A stretch of DNA of 34,135 nt, from positions 1 through 34,135 of the forward strand of contig NZ_AP019824.1 of assembly GCF_007990525.1 (NCBI RefSeq), given 5' to 3'. A program made the position numbers and the translations under genes. The notes beneath the pieces are model-generated. The model made no database searches, had not been told where the DNA came from, and saw nothing but the letters and a program-made list of their open reading frames with translations. This DNA is from Leptotrichia hofstadii (GTDB taxonomy: Bacteria; Fusobacteriota; Fusobacteriia; Fusobacteriales; Leptotrichiaceae). Shown here one piece after another: positions 1-12,800 of the stretch (the first letter of the stretch is position 1; every line of letters begins with the position of its first letter).

Positions 1-358
1 TTATTGTTTCTTACATATGAGAAATAATAGTCAATATGAAAAAGAAAAGAACCTTTTTGTTAATGATAAAATTATATTTTTTTAAAAAAAGTTTTATATT
101 CAAATTTGAATTTTTATTTAAATTATGCTAAAATTACTCAGTTTAAATTTAGGGAAATTGACTTTAATTCAAAAAAATATTAATTCATAGACTTTTTCCT
201 CTTAGAAATCACATATTTTTTCTTTATATCAATAAAATTAAGAAGATTATCAATATTTAACAGAATAAATAAAAGAAAATTTTTAATAAATAATCAAAAA
301 ATCTCAAAATATAAAGAAAAATATTTTTTAGAAAACTTTGAATAAGAAAGGATAAAAT
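1..358. other. AT-rich intergenic stretch, no gene seen
   Basis: No open frame with a ribosome binding site is visible. A TTGACT hexamer at 158-163 could be a -35 element, but nothing 16-18 bases downstream resembles a good -10 box. The segment ends with the Shine-Dalgarno sequence AAGAAAGGA (344-352) of the next gene. It presumably holds that gene's promoter. Confidence 0.5.
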
Positions 359-1831
359 ATGAAAAAGAGATTATTACTAGGAATTGTTTTATTAGGTATA
401 AATTCATTTTCTAAAATGACAATAACATCGTACAATAACGGATCATCAGTATCAAATGGATCATTAACTGAAGCAGGTCATAATTTTTCAGGCATTGTTC
501 AGTTTTTAGGAAATCAAGGCGGAACATATGTAATAAAATTAGACAGTGGAACTAAAATAGAAACAGGAACAAGATTTGATTTAGATCCAAATACAACTAT
601 TACAATAGAAGGAGCGAATGGTACAATAGGAACAATAGTAAATGGAAGCAGTGCCTATCCAGTAGGAGCACCAGTTTCTACAAAACATTATTACTTTTGG
701 CAAGATTTAGATGAAAATTCTGCTACTTTACCAGAATCTGGAGTATTAAATGGTAATTTATACACTCCATCTGTTATATCTAGATCAAATAACGCCAGCA
801 CTGCTATTACTCACGTAACGACAAACGTTTTACCGCCAAATACAGCCTCAACAACTACACCAGGTATTTCAACACCGACTCCAAGCACACCTTCAACAGG
901 AACAACTCCAATAACAGGAAATGTAGCACCTTCAAATAAAAGAAAAAAAGTTTTAGTAATTCCAAGATCACGTGTTGATTTAGATTTAGTAGAAAATGCT
1001 AAAATGACTATGATAAAAAATGTTGAGAAAAAAATAGAAAAAGGAGAATGGGATTTAAATATTGAATATGTAGGTGGAGTAGGAACTAAATATACCGATA
1101 AAACACATGATACTTTACAATATAATGGAAAGAGTAATGGAGTTATTCTTTCTTTGAATAAAAATTATGATAAACTAACATTAGGAGGCTTATTTGGATA
1201 TCAAAATTCAAAAGTAAAATATAAAGATTTTTATAACGGAATAAAAGAAAAAATTGATTCATACCAATTTTTATTGAATGCAAAATATGATTTTAATGAG
1301 AAATTTGATTTAATAGGAACTCTAGTATATTCTACAAATAAACATAAATTTGATGGAAGTAATATTATTTCGTATAATTGGATAAATGATGCAGAATATA
1401 CTTCAAATATATTCGACATTGAAACAAGATTAGGATATAAATATCTATTTACAAATGGATATATAAAACCATATTTAGGTATCGGAGTATTAAATCTTAA
1501 AGAAGGAGCAATTAATAAAATAGGAGCTAAAAAAACCTCTGAAACAGCGTTAAATAGTGTATTAGGTATTTATGGTGTAGCAGAGTTAAACAAAATAGAT
1601 TTGTATGGAAATGTAGAATATAGACAAAAATATGGGAAGAATTCGTATCATAATAAACGAGATGTCGACTTAACAACAAAAATTGATGCTTTAAACTATA
1701 AAAAAACAACAGTCAATGCCAATATTGGATTAAGATATAAAATTACAGATATGTTTGATATAAATACTTCATATGGATTAAATAATCTAAAAAATAATAT
1801 AATAAAAATAGGTATTGGAATTCAATACTAA
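359..1831 (+). CDS. Autotransporter-like outer-membrane barrel protein with short passenger
   Basis: This 490-residue protein starts with a signal peptide (KR, then a hydrophobic run, ending near residue 18 at NSFS). Residues about 19-150 form a small Gly/Thr/Asn-rich exported region. About 155-195 is a Pro/Thr/Ser linker (PSTPSTGTTPITG), followed by a basic, probably helical stretch at about 196-225. From about 235 to the end, alternating amphipathic segments (GGLFGYQNSKVKYKDF, YKYLFTNGYIKPYLGIG) and the last residues IGIGIQY, with a terminal aromatic, fit a beta-barrel translocator of the autotransporter type. That places it in the outer membrane with the passenger exposed. The passenger is far shorter than in classical autotransporters, so it may be a small adhesin or a remodelled one. 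The start is set by AAGAAAGGA seven bases upstream. It is monocistronic: a hairpin terminator follows at 1863. I cannot name the passenger. Confidence 0.7.
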   Translation: MKKRLLLGIVLLGINSFSKMTITSYNNGSSVSNGSLTEAGHNFSGIVQFLGNQGGTYVIKLDSGTKIETGTRFDLDPNTTITIEGANGTIGTIVNGSSAYPVGAPVSTKHYYFWQDLDENSATLPESGVLNGNLYTPSVISRSNNASTAITHVTTNVLPPNTASTTTPGISTPTPSTPSTGTTPITGNVAPSNKRKKVLVIPRSRVDLDLVENAKMTMIKNVEKKIEKGEWDLNIEYVGGVGTKYTDKTHDTLQYNGKSNGVILSLNKNYDKLTLGGLFGYQNSKVKYKDFYNGIKEKIDSYQFLLNAKYDFNEKFDLIGTLVYSTNKHKFDGSNIISYNWINDAEYTSNIFDIETRLGYKYLFTNGYIKPYLGIGVLNLKEGAINKIGAKKTSETALNSVLGIYGVAELNKIDLYGNVEYRQKYGKNSYHNKRDVDLTTKIDALNYKKTTVNANIGLRYKITDMFDINTSYGLNNLKNNIIKIGIGIQY

Positions 1832-1862
1832 AAAAATATTGTAAACTTGCTAAATTAATAAT

Positions 1863-1895
1863 AAACTGTCTTATAAATATAAGATGGTTTTTTTT
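1863..1895 (+). terminator. Rho-independent terminator after the barrel gene
   Basis: An inverted repeat (AAACTGTCTTATA and TATAAGATGGTTT, two G-U pairs) is followed directly by a run of T. It closes the barrel-protein transcript before the two-partner operon. Confidence 0.75.
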
Positions 1896-1930
1896 ATGTT
1901 TAAAATAAAAAAATTACTTTTACATCAAAC

Positions 1931-1959
1931 TTGACTTTTTTTTTAATTTATGTTAGCAT
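1931..1959 (+). promoter_or_regulatory. Probable promoter of the two-partner secretion operon
   Basis: TTGACT (1931-1936) and TAGCAT (1954-1959) are separated by 17 bases. A TG one base before the -10 gives an extended -10. It lies about 30 bases upstream of the tpsB start, between the preceding terminator and the GGAGG ribosome binding site (1981-1985). Confidence 0.55.
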
Positions 1960-1991
1960 ATTTTAATCTTTTATTAAAAAGGAGGTAAATT

Positions 1992-3800
1992 TTGGGATAT
2001 AAGAAAATAATAATTTTTGGTACATTTTTGCTTACAAATCTTGCCTTTTCAGCTCCAGTCAATGAGGCTAACAGAATCATTGATATTCAGCAGAGACAGC
2101 TTGAACAGGAGAGAGTCAGGCAGCGGCAGGAGAAAATGCAGAAGGAATTTGAAAATACAAAATTTGATAATTCTCAGATACAAATTAATAATGAAATTGA
2201 GAATGATAACAACAATTCTAATAAATTTTTAATTGAAATAATTAATTTAAAAGATGATAACAAGCTTCTATCCAAAAAGGAAAAAAGTAAAATTATCAAA
2301 AAGTATCTTTACTCTGAATTAAGCTCAAATGATATAAGAAATCTTCTTACAGATATTACTAACAAGTTAATTTCAAAAGGATATACTACTTCTAGTGTAG
2401 CATTGGATGAAAATAATGATTTAACTACTGGCATTTTAAATTTAGATATTATTGCTGGTAAAATTGAAGATATTAAGATCAATTCTAATAATAAACTTGA
2501 CAGATATAAACAATTTTTCATGTTTCCAGTAAATAAAGAGAAAATTTTTAATATCAGGGACATTGACACAGCGACTGATAACTTCAACTCAATTAATGCT
2601 AATAGCATGACTATGGAAGTTCTTCCAGGCACAAAGGAAAATCATTCAAGAATACAGGTAAAGAATACTCTAAAAAATAAATATACTGTCGGAATCCTAG
2701 CTAACAACTATGGGGACAGCAGGCAGAACGGAATATGGAGAAGAGGAGTGCATCTGAATATTGACAGCCCTCTTGGAATTGGGGACAACTTCTATTTCAC
2801 ATATATGACTGTTCCCAAGAAAAATCCCAATAGAGACTGGAAAAAGCCGGTGGAGCAGCTTGAGCCGGGAGAAATCTTGCCAATCGGGCCAGCTGGATAT
2901 AATCCTGCAAATGGGGATACATTGCCGTACAAAAGACGGCTTGACATGTTTAATTTCGGATATACAATGAAATTTAGGACATATACTTTGAAACTTAATT
3001 CAAGTAAAAGTATTCAGGAAAGCAGCTTCTATTCAGCAAATACAGTATATGATATGTATTCAGGCAGCCATACGTTGTCTGCCGATCTGGAAAAAATACT
3101 GTTCAGGAATCAGAAAAGCAAGGTTACTCTTGATTTAGGGATTAAAAGAAAGCATAACCAGAGCTATCTTGAAAAGTCGGCACTGTCTGACAGGAAGCTT
3201 GCTATAGGTACTTTAAGCCTTAATGCTACAACTTCACTTTTCGGAGGGATTTTCGGAAGCTCTTTCGGATATGAGAGAGGGCTTAAAATATTTCATGCCG
3301 AAAGGGACAGCGGAAAGATAGATACTACGCCAAAGGCGCAGTTCCATAAATACAGCATGAACCTTAGCTACTACAAGCCCATAACGAACAAGCTTGTATA
3401 CAGGGCAAATATTAGCGGGAGCTACTCAAACGACGTCCTGTACGGAAGTGAAAGACAGACAATAGGCGGTGTCGGAAGTGTAGGGGGCTACCATACAAGG
3501 GAGTCCATTCAGGGAGACAAGGCTATAGAAGTCAGCAATGAGATTGCATACAGTATTCCAGTTAAGAAATTTGCGGTTGTTTCCCCATATGTTAATTATG
3601 GATACGGGGCTGCAAAGTATAACAGGGACAAATCTAAATACAGGACTGGATATGTAACTGGAATGACAGCTGGAATCAGGCTTGATACAAAAATCTTTGA
3701 CTTTGACTTTGGATATGCAAGGCCAATGTCGCATTCAGACTATTTAAGCCCTAAGAAGCAGGAAATGTATTTTAGCGGATCCTTGAAAGTAAGTTTTTAG
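1992..3800 (+). CDS. TpsB-type outer-membrane transporter (FhaC/ShlB family)
   Basis: This 602-residue protein is the predicted pore that secretes the downstream exoprotein. The start is TTG, fixed by GGAGG six bases upstream; the next in-frame residues form a signal peptide ending LAFS-AP at about residue 20. Then comes a Gln/Glu/Arg-rich helix (QRQLEQERVRQRQEK), as at the N-terminus of FhaC-like proteins. A POTRA-like region spans about 75-225 and includes LISKGYTTSSVAL and LNLDIIAGKIEDI. A 16-strand barrel follows, with the loop-6-like signature SVGGYHTRES near residue 500 in place of the usual VRGY/F, and a final strand ending in Phe. Length fits the family (about 550-600). The gap to tpsA is 73 bp without a terminator, so the two are probably cotranscribed. 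The DNA is AT-rich up to about 2680 and clearly richer in GC afterwards, so the gene looks mosaic. Confidence 0.92.
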   Translation: MGYKKIIIFGTFLLTNLAFSAPVNEANRIIDIQQRQLEQERVRQRQEKMQKEFENTKFDNSQIQINNEIENDNNNSNKFLIEIINLKDDNKLLSKKEKSKIIKKYLYSELSSNDIRNLLTDITNKLISKGYTTSSVALDENNDLTTGILNLDIIAGKIEDIKINSNNKLDRYKQFFMFPVNKEKIFNIRDIDTATDNFNSINANSMTMEVLPGTKENHSRIQVKNTLKNKYTVGILANNYGDSRQNGIWRRGVHLNIDSPLGIGDNFYFTYMTVPKKNPNRDWKKPVEQLEPGEILPIGPAGYNPANGDTLPYKRRLDMFNFGYTMKFRTYTLKLNSSKSIQESSFYSANTVYDMYSGSHTLSADLEKILFRNQKSKVTLDLGIKRKHNQSYLEKSALSDRKLAIGTLSLNATTSLFGGIFGSSFGYERGLKIFHAERDSGKIDTTPKAQFHKYSMNLSYYKPITNKLVYRANISGSYSNDVLYGSERQTIGGVGSVGGYHTRESIQGDKAIEVSNEIAYSIPVKKFAVVSPYVNYGYGAAKYNRDKSKYRTGYVTGMTAGIRLDTKIFDFDFGYARPMSHSDYLSPKKQEMYFSGSLKVSF

Positions 3801-3873
3801 ATAATAACTCAAAATAAAAATTATAGGAAATTTCAAATTTTAATCAGTAAAAATATCGAAAGGAGATGAATGG

Positions 3874-6800
3874 ATGAAAGAAAAAAGTAAGATATTACGT
3901 AAATTAACTGCGGCGCTGCTGCTAAACGTGTTCAGCTTCAACATTCTTGCCGACGGACTTCAGGTTGATCCTAATTCAAGGTACAACACAAGCCTTGACA
4001 GGGCTCAGAATGGCGTGCCTGTCGTTAATATTTCCACTCCGAATGGCCGTGGTGTAAGTATTAACGAGTTTTTAGAGTACAACGTGGGACGTGAGGGGCA
4101 GGTTCTTAACAATGCCGACAACATCGGTAGAAGCCATCTCGCAGGAATCATCAATGCAAATCCAAATCTTGGGCCGAATCAGGCCGCAAATCTTGTCCTG
4201 CTTCAGGTAAATGGAGCAAACAGATCGCAAATTGAGGGATATATCGAGGCTCTCAGCAGACAGAAAGTGAATGTAGTTTTAAGCAACGAAAATGGAATAT
4301 ATTTAAACGGCGCAGGGACAATCAACATAAAAAACTTTATCCCTACAACTGGAAAAGTTAAGCTGAAGGACGGGGATGTAATCGGAATTGACGTCGAAAA
4401 GGGAAGGGTCATTATCGGGGCTAATGGCTTTGATGCGACTAATACAGACTATGTAAACGTCATTGCAAAGGCAATGGAGCTGCAGGGCAATCTTGTCGGA
4501 AGCAAGGTTGACGTAACTTTGGGGGAAAATACTGTTGACTCTAGCGGAACAGTAACTTCCAAAAATGGAATAAATTCAGTTGCAATTGACGCAAGCAATC
4601 TTGGATCGATGTATGCGGGGCAGATAAAGATAGTCAGCACGGACAAGGGGGCAGGAGTAAACTCCAATGGACTTATCTACTCAAGGGATACAAAATTAGA
4701 AATTACGGCTGACGGGAAAATCAATGTCGCAAAGATTAAAGGGAACGGCATTGAAATAAACGGGACTGAGTATGCCCAAAGTGAGCTTGCAAGCTCTGAC
4801 AAGGGGATTAATATTAATGCGGCTAAAATAAAGCTGGATGGGGAGACTCAGGCAAATGAGGACATTAACCTTAATGGGAATGTTGAGAACAAGTCCAACA
4901 TATACACAGGTGGAAACCTGAATACGCTTGACATGATAAATTCAGGAAATATCAACGCTTCAGGGAACATAACGGCAAAGGATTTTAAAAACTCTCTTGC
5001 GGCAGTTCTTTCAGGAGGAAGCTTTAATGTAAGGAACTTGGACAATTCTGGAAATATACAGGTTTCAGGAATTACAGACATTAACGGAAAATTTGATAAC
5101 ACAGGAGCATTGACTTCCGTTAGACGTATTTCAGTCTCAGGAAATATAGGCAGTACAGGAAATATTTTGACAAATGAGGATTTAACGGCTAAAAATACGG
5201 TAACATCAGGAGCAATTGCGGCTAAAAATTTAAGAGTGGATAACCTTACTAATGATGGGAAAATAAGCGCAAATGGCGAATTGATTGCAAAAGATGTGAA
5301 AAATACGGGGGATATTTTAGCATCAGGCAGAATTTCAGGAAGCAGCCTTGTCACTTCAGGAAAGGTTCAGACAAATGAGACTCTTGACATTGACGGTCTT
5401 CTTGACAACAGCGGGACAGTCGGGGCTTCAAAGGACATAACAGTTGCCGATAATGTATTAAATTCAGGGGAGATCCTTACTAACGGGGACTTTGCTTCAA
5501 AGAATATGGACACTTCAGGAACTGTAGTTTCAAATAATTTAAGAACTGGGAACCTTAAGAATGATGGTAAAATTGTAGCCAATAAGGACCTGACAGCTAA
5601 AAAGGTTGAAAGTGCAGGAGATATTACTGTTGTCGGTAAAATAATGGCTGACAGCCTGAAGTCATCAGGGTCATTGAGAACGAACGAGGCGCTTGATATT
5701 AACGGGGACTTTGGAAATGACGGGACAATCGAGACTCCGAAGGATGTGACGGTTGCGGGGGACATCAGCAATACTGGTAAAATAATTGCAGGCGGTAATT
5801 TAAGCGGTAGGAATGCTGTTTCAGCTGGAGTCATTGCTTCAAGGAACATAAATGTTGATGACTTAAAGAACGATGGGAAAGTTACAGCAGGAGAAAATAT
5901 CACAGCTAAAAAAGTAACTAATACTGGAGACATTGCTGCGGCCGGAACAGTTTCAAGTGACGATATGTCAACTTCAGGAACTGTAAAGGCAAACAAGACA
6001 GTTACAGTTGCAGGAAAGCTTGAGAATGACGGGACAGTGGAAACTGCTGAAGATGTGAAGGTGTCTGGAAATATCAGAAATACTGGAAGAATTGCCCTAA
6101 ATGGAGATTTGACAGGAAAGGACACAGTTACTTCAGGAACAATTGCGTCAAGGAATGTAAAAGTTGATAATTTAAGCAATGACGGTGTAATTGTGGCAAA
6201 TGAAAATCTGAATGCCAAGAATGTCAGCAACACAGGAGACATTGTGGCAGTCGGGACAGTTTCATCCGATGACCTGGTAACGTCAGGGAATGTAAGGTCC
6301 AATGGAAAAATCACAGTTTCAGGAAAGCTGGAGAACAGCGGGGCTGTTGAAACCGCTAAGAACATATCAGTTGCCGGGAATATAAGAAATGACGGCAAGA
6401 TAGCCGCAAATGAGGACTTGACAGGGAAGAATGCTGAAAACAATGGGAACATCTATGTCAAGAATCTGGAAGTCAATAACCTGAAGAATACTGGAAAAGT
6501 TGAAGGCGTGGACCTTAAGACGGATGACATTACAAACAGCGGAGACATTACGGCAATTGGCAAGATTTCAGGCGGAAACATTGACAATTCAGGAAAACTG
6601 CTTGCCAATGATACAATTGATGCCAAGAATATAAAAAATGCCACTACTTCCAGCAAAATTGCGGCTGGAAAAGGTATTACAGGAGAGAGAATTGAAAACT
6701 CTGGAACATTTGCCACAAATGGGAATATTAAGGCGGCAAGCTCGCTTGTGAACAGCGGAACGGTTGATGGAAAAGGAATTGATGTTGCAGGTTCTGAGTT

Positions 6801-9800
6801 TACAAACTCAGGAAAGATAAATGGGGAAAACATCAAGGCCAATGTATCCAGTACTAAAAATGACGGCTTCATCTATTCAGGAAATGATGTTGACCTGGCT
6901 ACGAATACGTTGACCAACACCAAGGAAATTATGGCAGTCAGCAACATAAATGCTGCAAATGCAATTGTTAGTAATAGCGGAAAGATTGCCTCAAATAACA
7001 GGGTTCTGCTTGACGGTTCAGCAATTGCAAATACCGGGGAAATCCTGTCAGGCGAAATATTTATGAGAAATGCCCGAAAATTTGATAATGCTGGGACGAT
7101 AAGGGGGAACAATGTTGAGCTTGGCGTTAACCAGGACATTAACCTTGCAGGGAATCTTCACGGGCAGCAGAGGCTTGTAATTTCAGGGAACAATATTACA
7201 AACAATGGCAACACTACTGGAACAGGACTAATTGAGATCAACTCGAATGACTTTACGAATAACAAGGAGCTTGCGTCTGATACGGTTATTGTAAATGGAC
7301 GCGGGGAAATCGTTAATAACAATATGATTACCGGAAATAACGGAAAGATTTCAGGAAGAAATATTACGAATAATGATTTAATCGCATTTGAGAACTATCT
7401 TGAGATGAACGCTCAAGGCAAGGTTCAGAACAACAAGGAAAAAGCCATCTATGGCGGGAAGGCTCTTGTTATCAAGGCAAATGAGATAATGAATGACGAG
7501 GCTGAAATACTTGGCGGAAACATGGATCTTAATGCCGCAAAGATTACGAACAATGTGGCTACAATCCAGTCGACAGGGGATATTGTGATTACTTCCAGTG
7601 ATTTTCAGAATATTGGAAGAGTTAAAGGCTTAGGGAACTATGAAAAATATTTTGAAACTTGGGACGGGCTTAAAATTACCGAGCAGGAAATTAGGAATGA
7701 ATGGGCAATTCATGACGGATATGACTGGGGACATGGAAAATACAAGGATGCAATAGATGACCAGAAAGTGGAGTTTGAGAAGTTTGTTACAAAAAACAGG
7801 AACTCAAGGTTCAAGTCGTATCTGCTTACCAAGCATGAGGACTTTTTCAGAAGCATATTAGGGAAAGACCTCGGATATGGCGATGAATTTAAGACCGGAA
7901 CGGCACAGTTTCCGGCTGAGGAGCTGAGGGAAAGGCTGAAAAGCAATGCGGACACTGAGTACGGGAAAGTTCTTGCAGGCGGGAATATTACAGTAAATTC
8001 AGGCAATTTTAAGAACAAGGACAGCATAGTTTCAGGTGGAGGCCTAGTCAATGTTAATGCAACAAATTTTGAAAATTCTGTAACCATTGACGCATCAAAT
8101 CCAATAAGATTAAGAAAAGGCTATGAATATTTGGAACTGAATGTTGAGGAAAGAGGGCATGGCTACGACATGACGGCCTTTCACGACAGGCAGATTGACA
8201 CAAGGAACTTCCTGACGGGATATGCCGCAGGACAGCCTGCCGTTATTGAAGGCGCCGCTGTAAGAATAAATGCTCCAAATATCATAAGAAGCCCGTTCGA
8301 GGACGCAAACGGAGAGGAACTGGAAAATGGCGGGGCGACTGGCAGGGAGCTGATCTCTTCAAATTCAATAGGAATTAAGAAGGGGACAGGCTCAGTTAAT
8401 GGAGCGGTGCAGGTCGCTGGAAACGCTTCGCTATCAAAATTAACCGGAAGCTTTAGCGGAAATTCGCAGGTCAATGGAAGTCCGAACCTGAACAGCCAGG
8501 TAAGCGGAACTTTTGACAACGTTGTCGAGATTGAAGGGAACAACGCAGGGATAAAGGACATCAAGAGCACAGGAGTAATCAGTGTCAATCCGATACTCGC
8601 AAGTGCAATGTTCAAGGCAAATATGAACCCAAGTTCAAAATATGTCATGGAGACCCGTTCAAGCTACATAAACCTGAGCGACTACTACGGAAGCGACTAC
8701 TTCCTTGAAAGGGTCGGATACTCGGAAGTGTGGGACAGGGCAAGACGTCTTGGGGATGCCTACTACGAGAACCAGCTCCTTACAAGGTCAATTGCCGAAA
8801 AGCTGGGAACAGCCTTCATAAATGGCAAGTCCAACAAGAAGCTGATACAGGCAATGATGGACAACGCCTCAGCTGAAGGCAAGAGGCTTGGGCTTAAGGC
8901 AGGGCAGGAACTGACTCAGGAACAGATAAACAGCCTGAACGAGGACATCATATGGTATGTGACAAAAAATGTAAACGGCATTGAAGTTCTTGCTCCGCAA
9001 GTCTATTTAAGCAAGAATACACGTTCATCAATTAGCGATGACACTAGAAACAGGGTTGGCGGAATAGACGGAACTTACGTCAAGACCAACGACTTTGTAA
9101 ACAGCGGGACAAAATGGGGTAACGGCGGAGTTACCTATGTTGAGGCGAATACTGTAAGAAATGAAACAACAACAAATCTTCTTTCAGAAATTTCAGGAGA
9201 CCAGACCTACATAAATGCAGTTGGAAATATTGAAAACATCGGCGGAAGAATAAAGGGGAATGAAGTTGTGGCACTAATTTCTGAAAACGGAAAAGTAGTA
9301 AATGACACAACAAAAAGGCGAATAGGCTACGATAACGGAAGATATGACAGCAGCTGGCACGATGAAGCCGCTTCGCTTGGAGAAATATCTTCAAATGGAA
9401 CAACTTACATAAAGGCTAACGAATACACTACAACTGGTGGAGTTCTGTCAACAAAAAATATGATCTGGGATGTCAACAGCCTGAACGCAAATGCCCTGAA
9501 ATTAAGCGGTGAAGACAGAAACGGAGTAAACAGTGATAATTATGGAAGATACAGCCAGACAACACATCTAGGAGCTGGAATAGTTGCAGATACGACAACA
9601 GGAAGAATTGGAGATATGAACTTAGTAGGCTCAACTTTTGCAGGCGGAGATACTAATGGACTTACAATCAGCGGAAATGTAAATGTTGAATCAGTAGTAA
9701 ACAGCTATGAAAATGAATCAAAGAGAACAAATAAAGGGTTTTTATCTTCAGACAGCCGTTATGTAAATGCTCACGAGGAAGAAAATGTGGCAGGAAACTT

Positions 9801-12800
9801 GCAGCTGAACGGAGCAAGAATTGAAGGAAACCTGACAGGAACTGGAAGCAACATCGTTCTTGGAGAAAACACTTTTGTAGGTGGAAAAGTTACAACGGAC
9901 TCAAGAGAATTACACAATAGCTACTACGAAAAGAATAAGAATAAAGGCTTTAACAGCGGAATAAGCCATGGAAGAGCCTCAGTCGGGTATGGGAAATCGC
10001 AGAACACGTACGATGAAAAGAGTACAGTAAATGCAAAATCCAGCCTGCAAGTTGGAGATGGCTCAGTCTTGAACAGGGGAGCAGAAATTACAGCCACAAA
10101 CTTTGAATATGGAAATATCCAGATCAATAACGGCGATGTAAAATACGATGCAAGAATTGACACAAGGGACGTGCATACTTCAAGCAAGAGCAGCGGATTT
10201 ACAATATCGGCAGGAATAAACAGCCCGATTAAGGACAGGATTAAGCAGGCTGAGCAAGCTGTAAAGCAGATTAAAAATGGCGACACGATTGGTGGCGCAA
10301 TGGAAACAATAAATGTAGCAACTGGTACAGTTAAAGACATGTCAGGGAACATCACAAGACATAACGGATCAAGAGCCACAATGAAGGACATCGAAAACGG
10401 GGATTTCAAAGTAAACAATGACTTCTATGTGAGCGGAAATATTAATGCAGGATTTAAGAAGTCGAAATCAAGCACAGATTCGCACACAGAAAGTGCCGCT
10501 GTTACAACAATGAGACCTCTGAACGAAAATTCAAGCATCACGTACAACAACGTAAACAACATAACTTATCAGGGAACACAGGCTCAAGGTGGAACATTCA
10601 TTTACAATAACGTGGCAAATATTCAAAAAGAGGCGGTTGAACTGAGAAACAGGTACAGTTCTGAAAGTTCAGGCTTTGGATTTGGAGTAAGTGCTGGAGT
10701 AGGCTCAAATGGACAAATAAAGCCAAACAGCATTAGTGGAAATATTTCCATAAACGGAGGCAATCAGAATACAGCTGAAACTGTCTATGCAAACGGAAAC
10801 TTTAAAAACGTAAATGAAGTCCACAACAACACAGGCTCAATGACATTATCTGGATTTAATCAGGAAGGCGGAAAAGTAACAGGCAATATCGGTAAACTGG
10901 TTGTAGAGAGCAGACAGAATACAAGTACAACAACAGGAAGCTCAAGTGGAATAGGGCTAGGAATAAGTGCAAACGGAGTGCCAAGTTCCGTAAATGTAAA
11001 TGGAAGCAGAACAAACGGATCAAGAGCATTTGTAGACAATCAAAGTTCATTCATTGTTGGAGAGGGAAGCAATCTTCACGTTGGAACGCTTGAAAATACT
11101 GGTGCAGTAATTGGAAAACAGAGCGATAACAGCACAACATTCAAGATTGACAGCTATGTCGGAAAAGATATTCAAAATTACGACACAATGACAACTACTG
11201 GTGGATCAATGGGAGTTTCACTTGGAGGAAAACCAAGAATAACAAGTGTCGGCTTTAATCAGGACAACAGGGACAAGGAAGGAATTACAAGAAACACAGT
11301 AGTTGGAAATGTGGAGATACAGAATGCTTCAGGAGATGAGATAAACAGGGACTTAGGAAAAGCAAATGAAATAACGAAGGATACTCACAGAAGCACGAAT
11401 ATCAATGTGGAGCCGCAAGTTATAGAATATATTTCAAATCCAACAAAGTTCAAGGAAGATCTGGAAGTAGCAATACTTGAAGGAAAAGCTACAGGAGAAA
11501 CTATATTAAAGTCCATAGAAAATGCTGTAAATGGAAGAAAGAGCAGCGACATTGGAGATCCTGAAAGAAGAACAATCAATGAAATCAAGGAAAGCGTAAT
11601 AAGGGTTAAGACAGCTCCTGAAATGAATCTAATAGCAACTGGAGATTTAAATTCAGAGAAAATATTAAAAGAGCTTGATATATCAGCAGTAGAAAAATAT
11701 GATCCTGATAATCCGAATTTGCCACCAAAAGTAAGAGCTAGAGTAGATAAACTAGCTCAAAAGGGTGAAGTACCTGGTATTTTCTATGACAAAATTACTA
11801 ATAAAATTTTCGTAGATGAAAATATAACGGATGAAGCAGTAATACGGGCAGGAATAGCAAGAGAATGGAAAATATCTGAAGACTTGAAAACTGGAAAAGG
11901 GAAAGAAAATGATGAGGGGCAGCTAAAAGCAACGGTAGCAGGAGAACTGGCCTACGATGACATGATGAAGAGGGCTAGGGAAGGCAAGACTGGGAGTATA
12001 AGTACGAGTGAACTTGATGAAGCTGTTATGGATGTTAATAGTGAGGTTACGGCTGATTTCAATAATAAGCATGTTGATAAATTTTTTAAGGGTCTTGGAG
12101 ATGCTGGTAAGAAATTTAAAAAATTAGATATTATAGGTGGCTTTAAACAATTAGGTAAAGTTGCGAATGATACGACTAGGGTTTTAAATAATGATATTAA
12201 AACCATATCAAAAGGTGGACCTGCTGCCCAAAAAACAATGAAGGAGTCAATAGGTGCTATCAAATATGCTGTTGGCAAAATAGTTCCAAAAGCAAAAAAA
12301 ACTACTGCGGTAAAAAAACCAAAATCTAACAAGCCTAAAAAAACTCAGACAACTAAAAAACCGACAAACTCTAAAACTTCTAATAATAAAAAAGTTGATG
12401 GCATAAAAGGCAAAATAGTAAAAGGAGTCGAAAATATTGGTTATTTTTCAGAAGGAGCAATGCTTGGATTGGTAGAGGAGGTATCCTTTGGAAATATCGT
12501 TTTTAGAGATAAAAATGGAGAGAAAATAGAGCCCAATAATGCATATTATCGTAATGGACGTTCGGTAGCACGTACTTTATCGGAATTAAATGGTGCAACA
12601 GGTTATTTTGCAATGGGAGCATGGTTTGCAATAGCGGAGGATGCGTCCCTTGGAGTAGCAGTTTTTAGAGACAAAGATGGTAAAAAAATAGAACCTAACA
12701 ATGTATATTATCACAGCGGGCAATTAGTAGGACATTCTTTGTCAACTATAGGTGGGGGAGCAGGAGCAGGAGGAGCAGGAGCAGTTGAAGTTGCAGGGAT

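Noticed and set aside
158-186. TTGACT followed by TAATTC as promoter of the first barrel gene
   Set aside because: The -10 match is poor and the distance to the gene is long, so I did not list it as a promoter.
5367-6452. Long minus-strand open frame (about 360 codons) and several similar ones opposite tpsA
   Set aside because: They are shadows of the repeated, biased codons of tpsA. They lack ribosome binding sites and encode low-complexity Phe/Pro/Ser-rich sequence.
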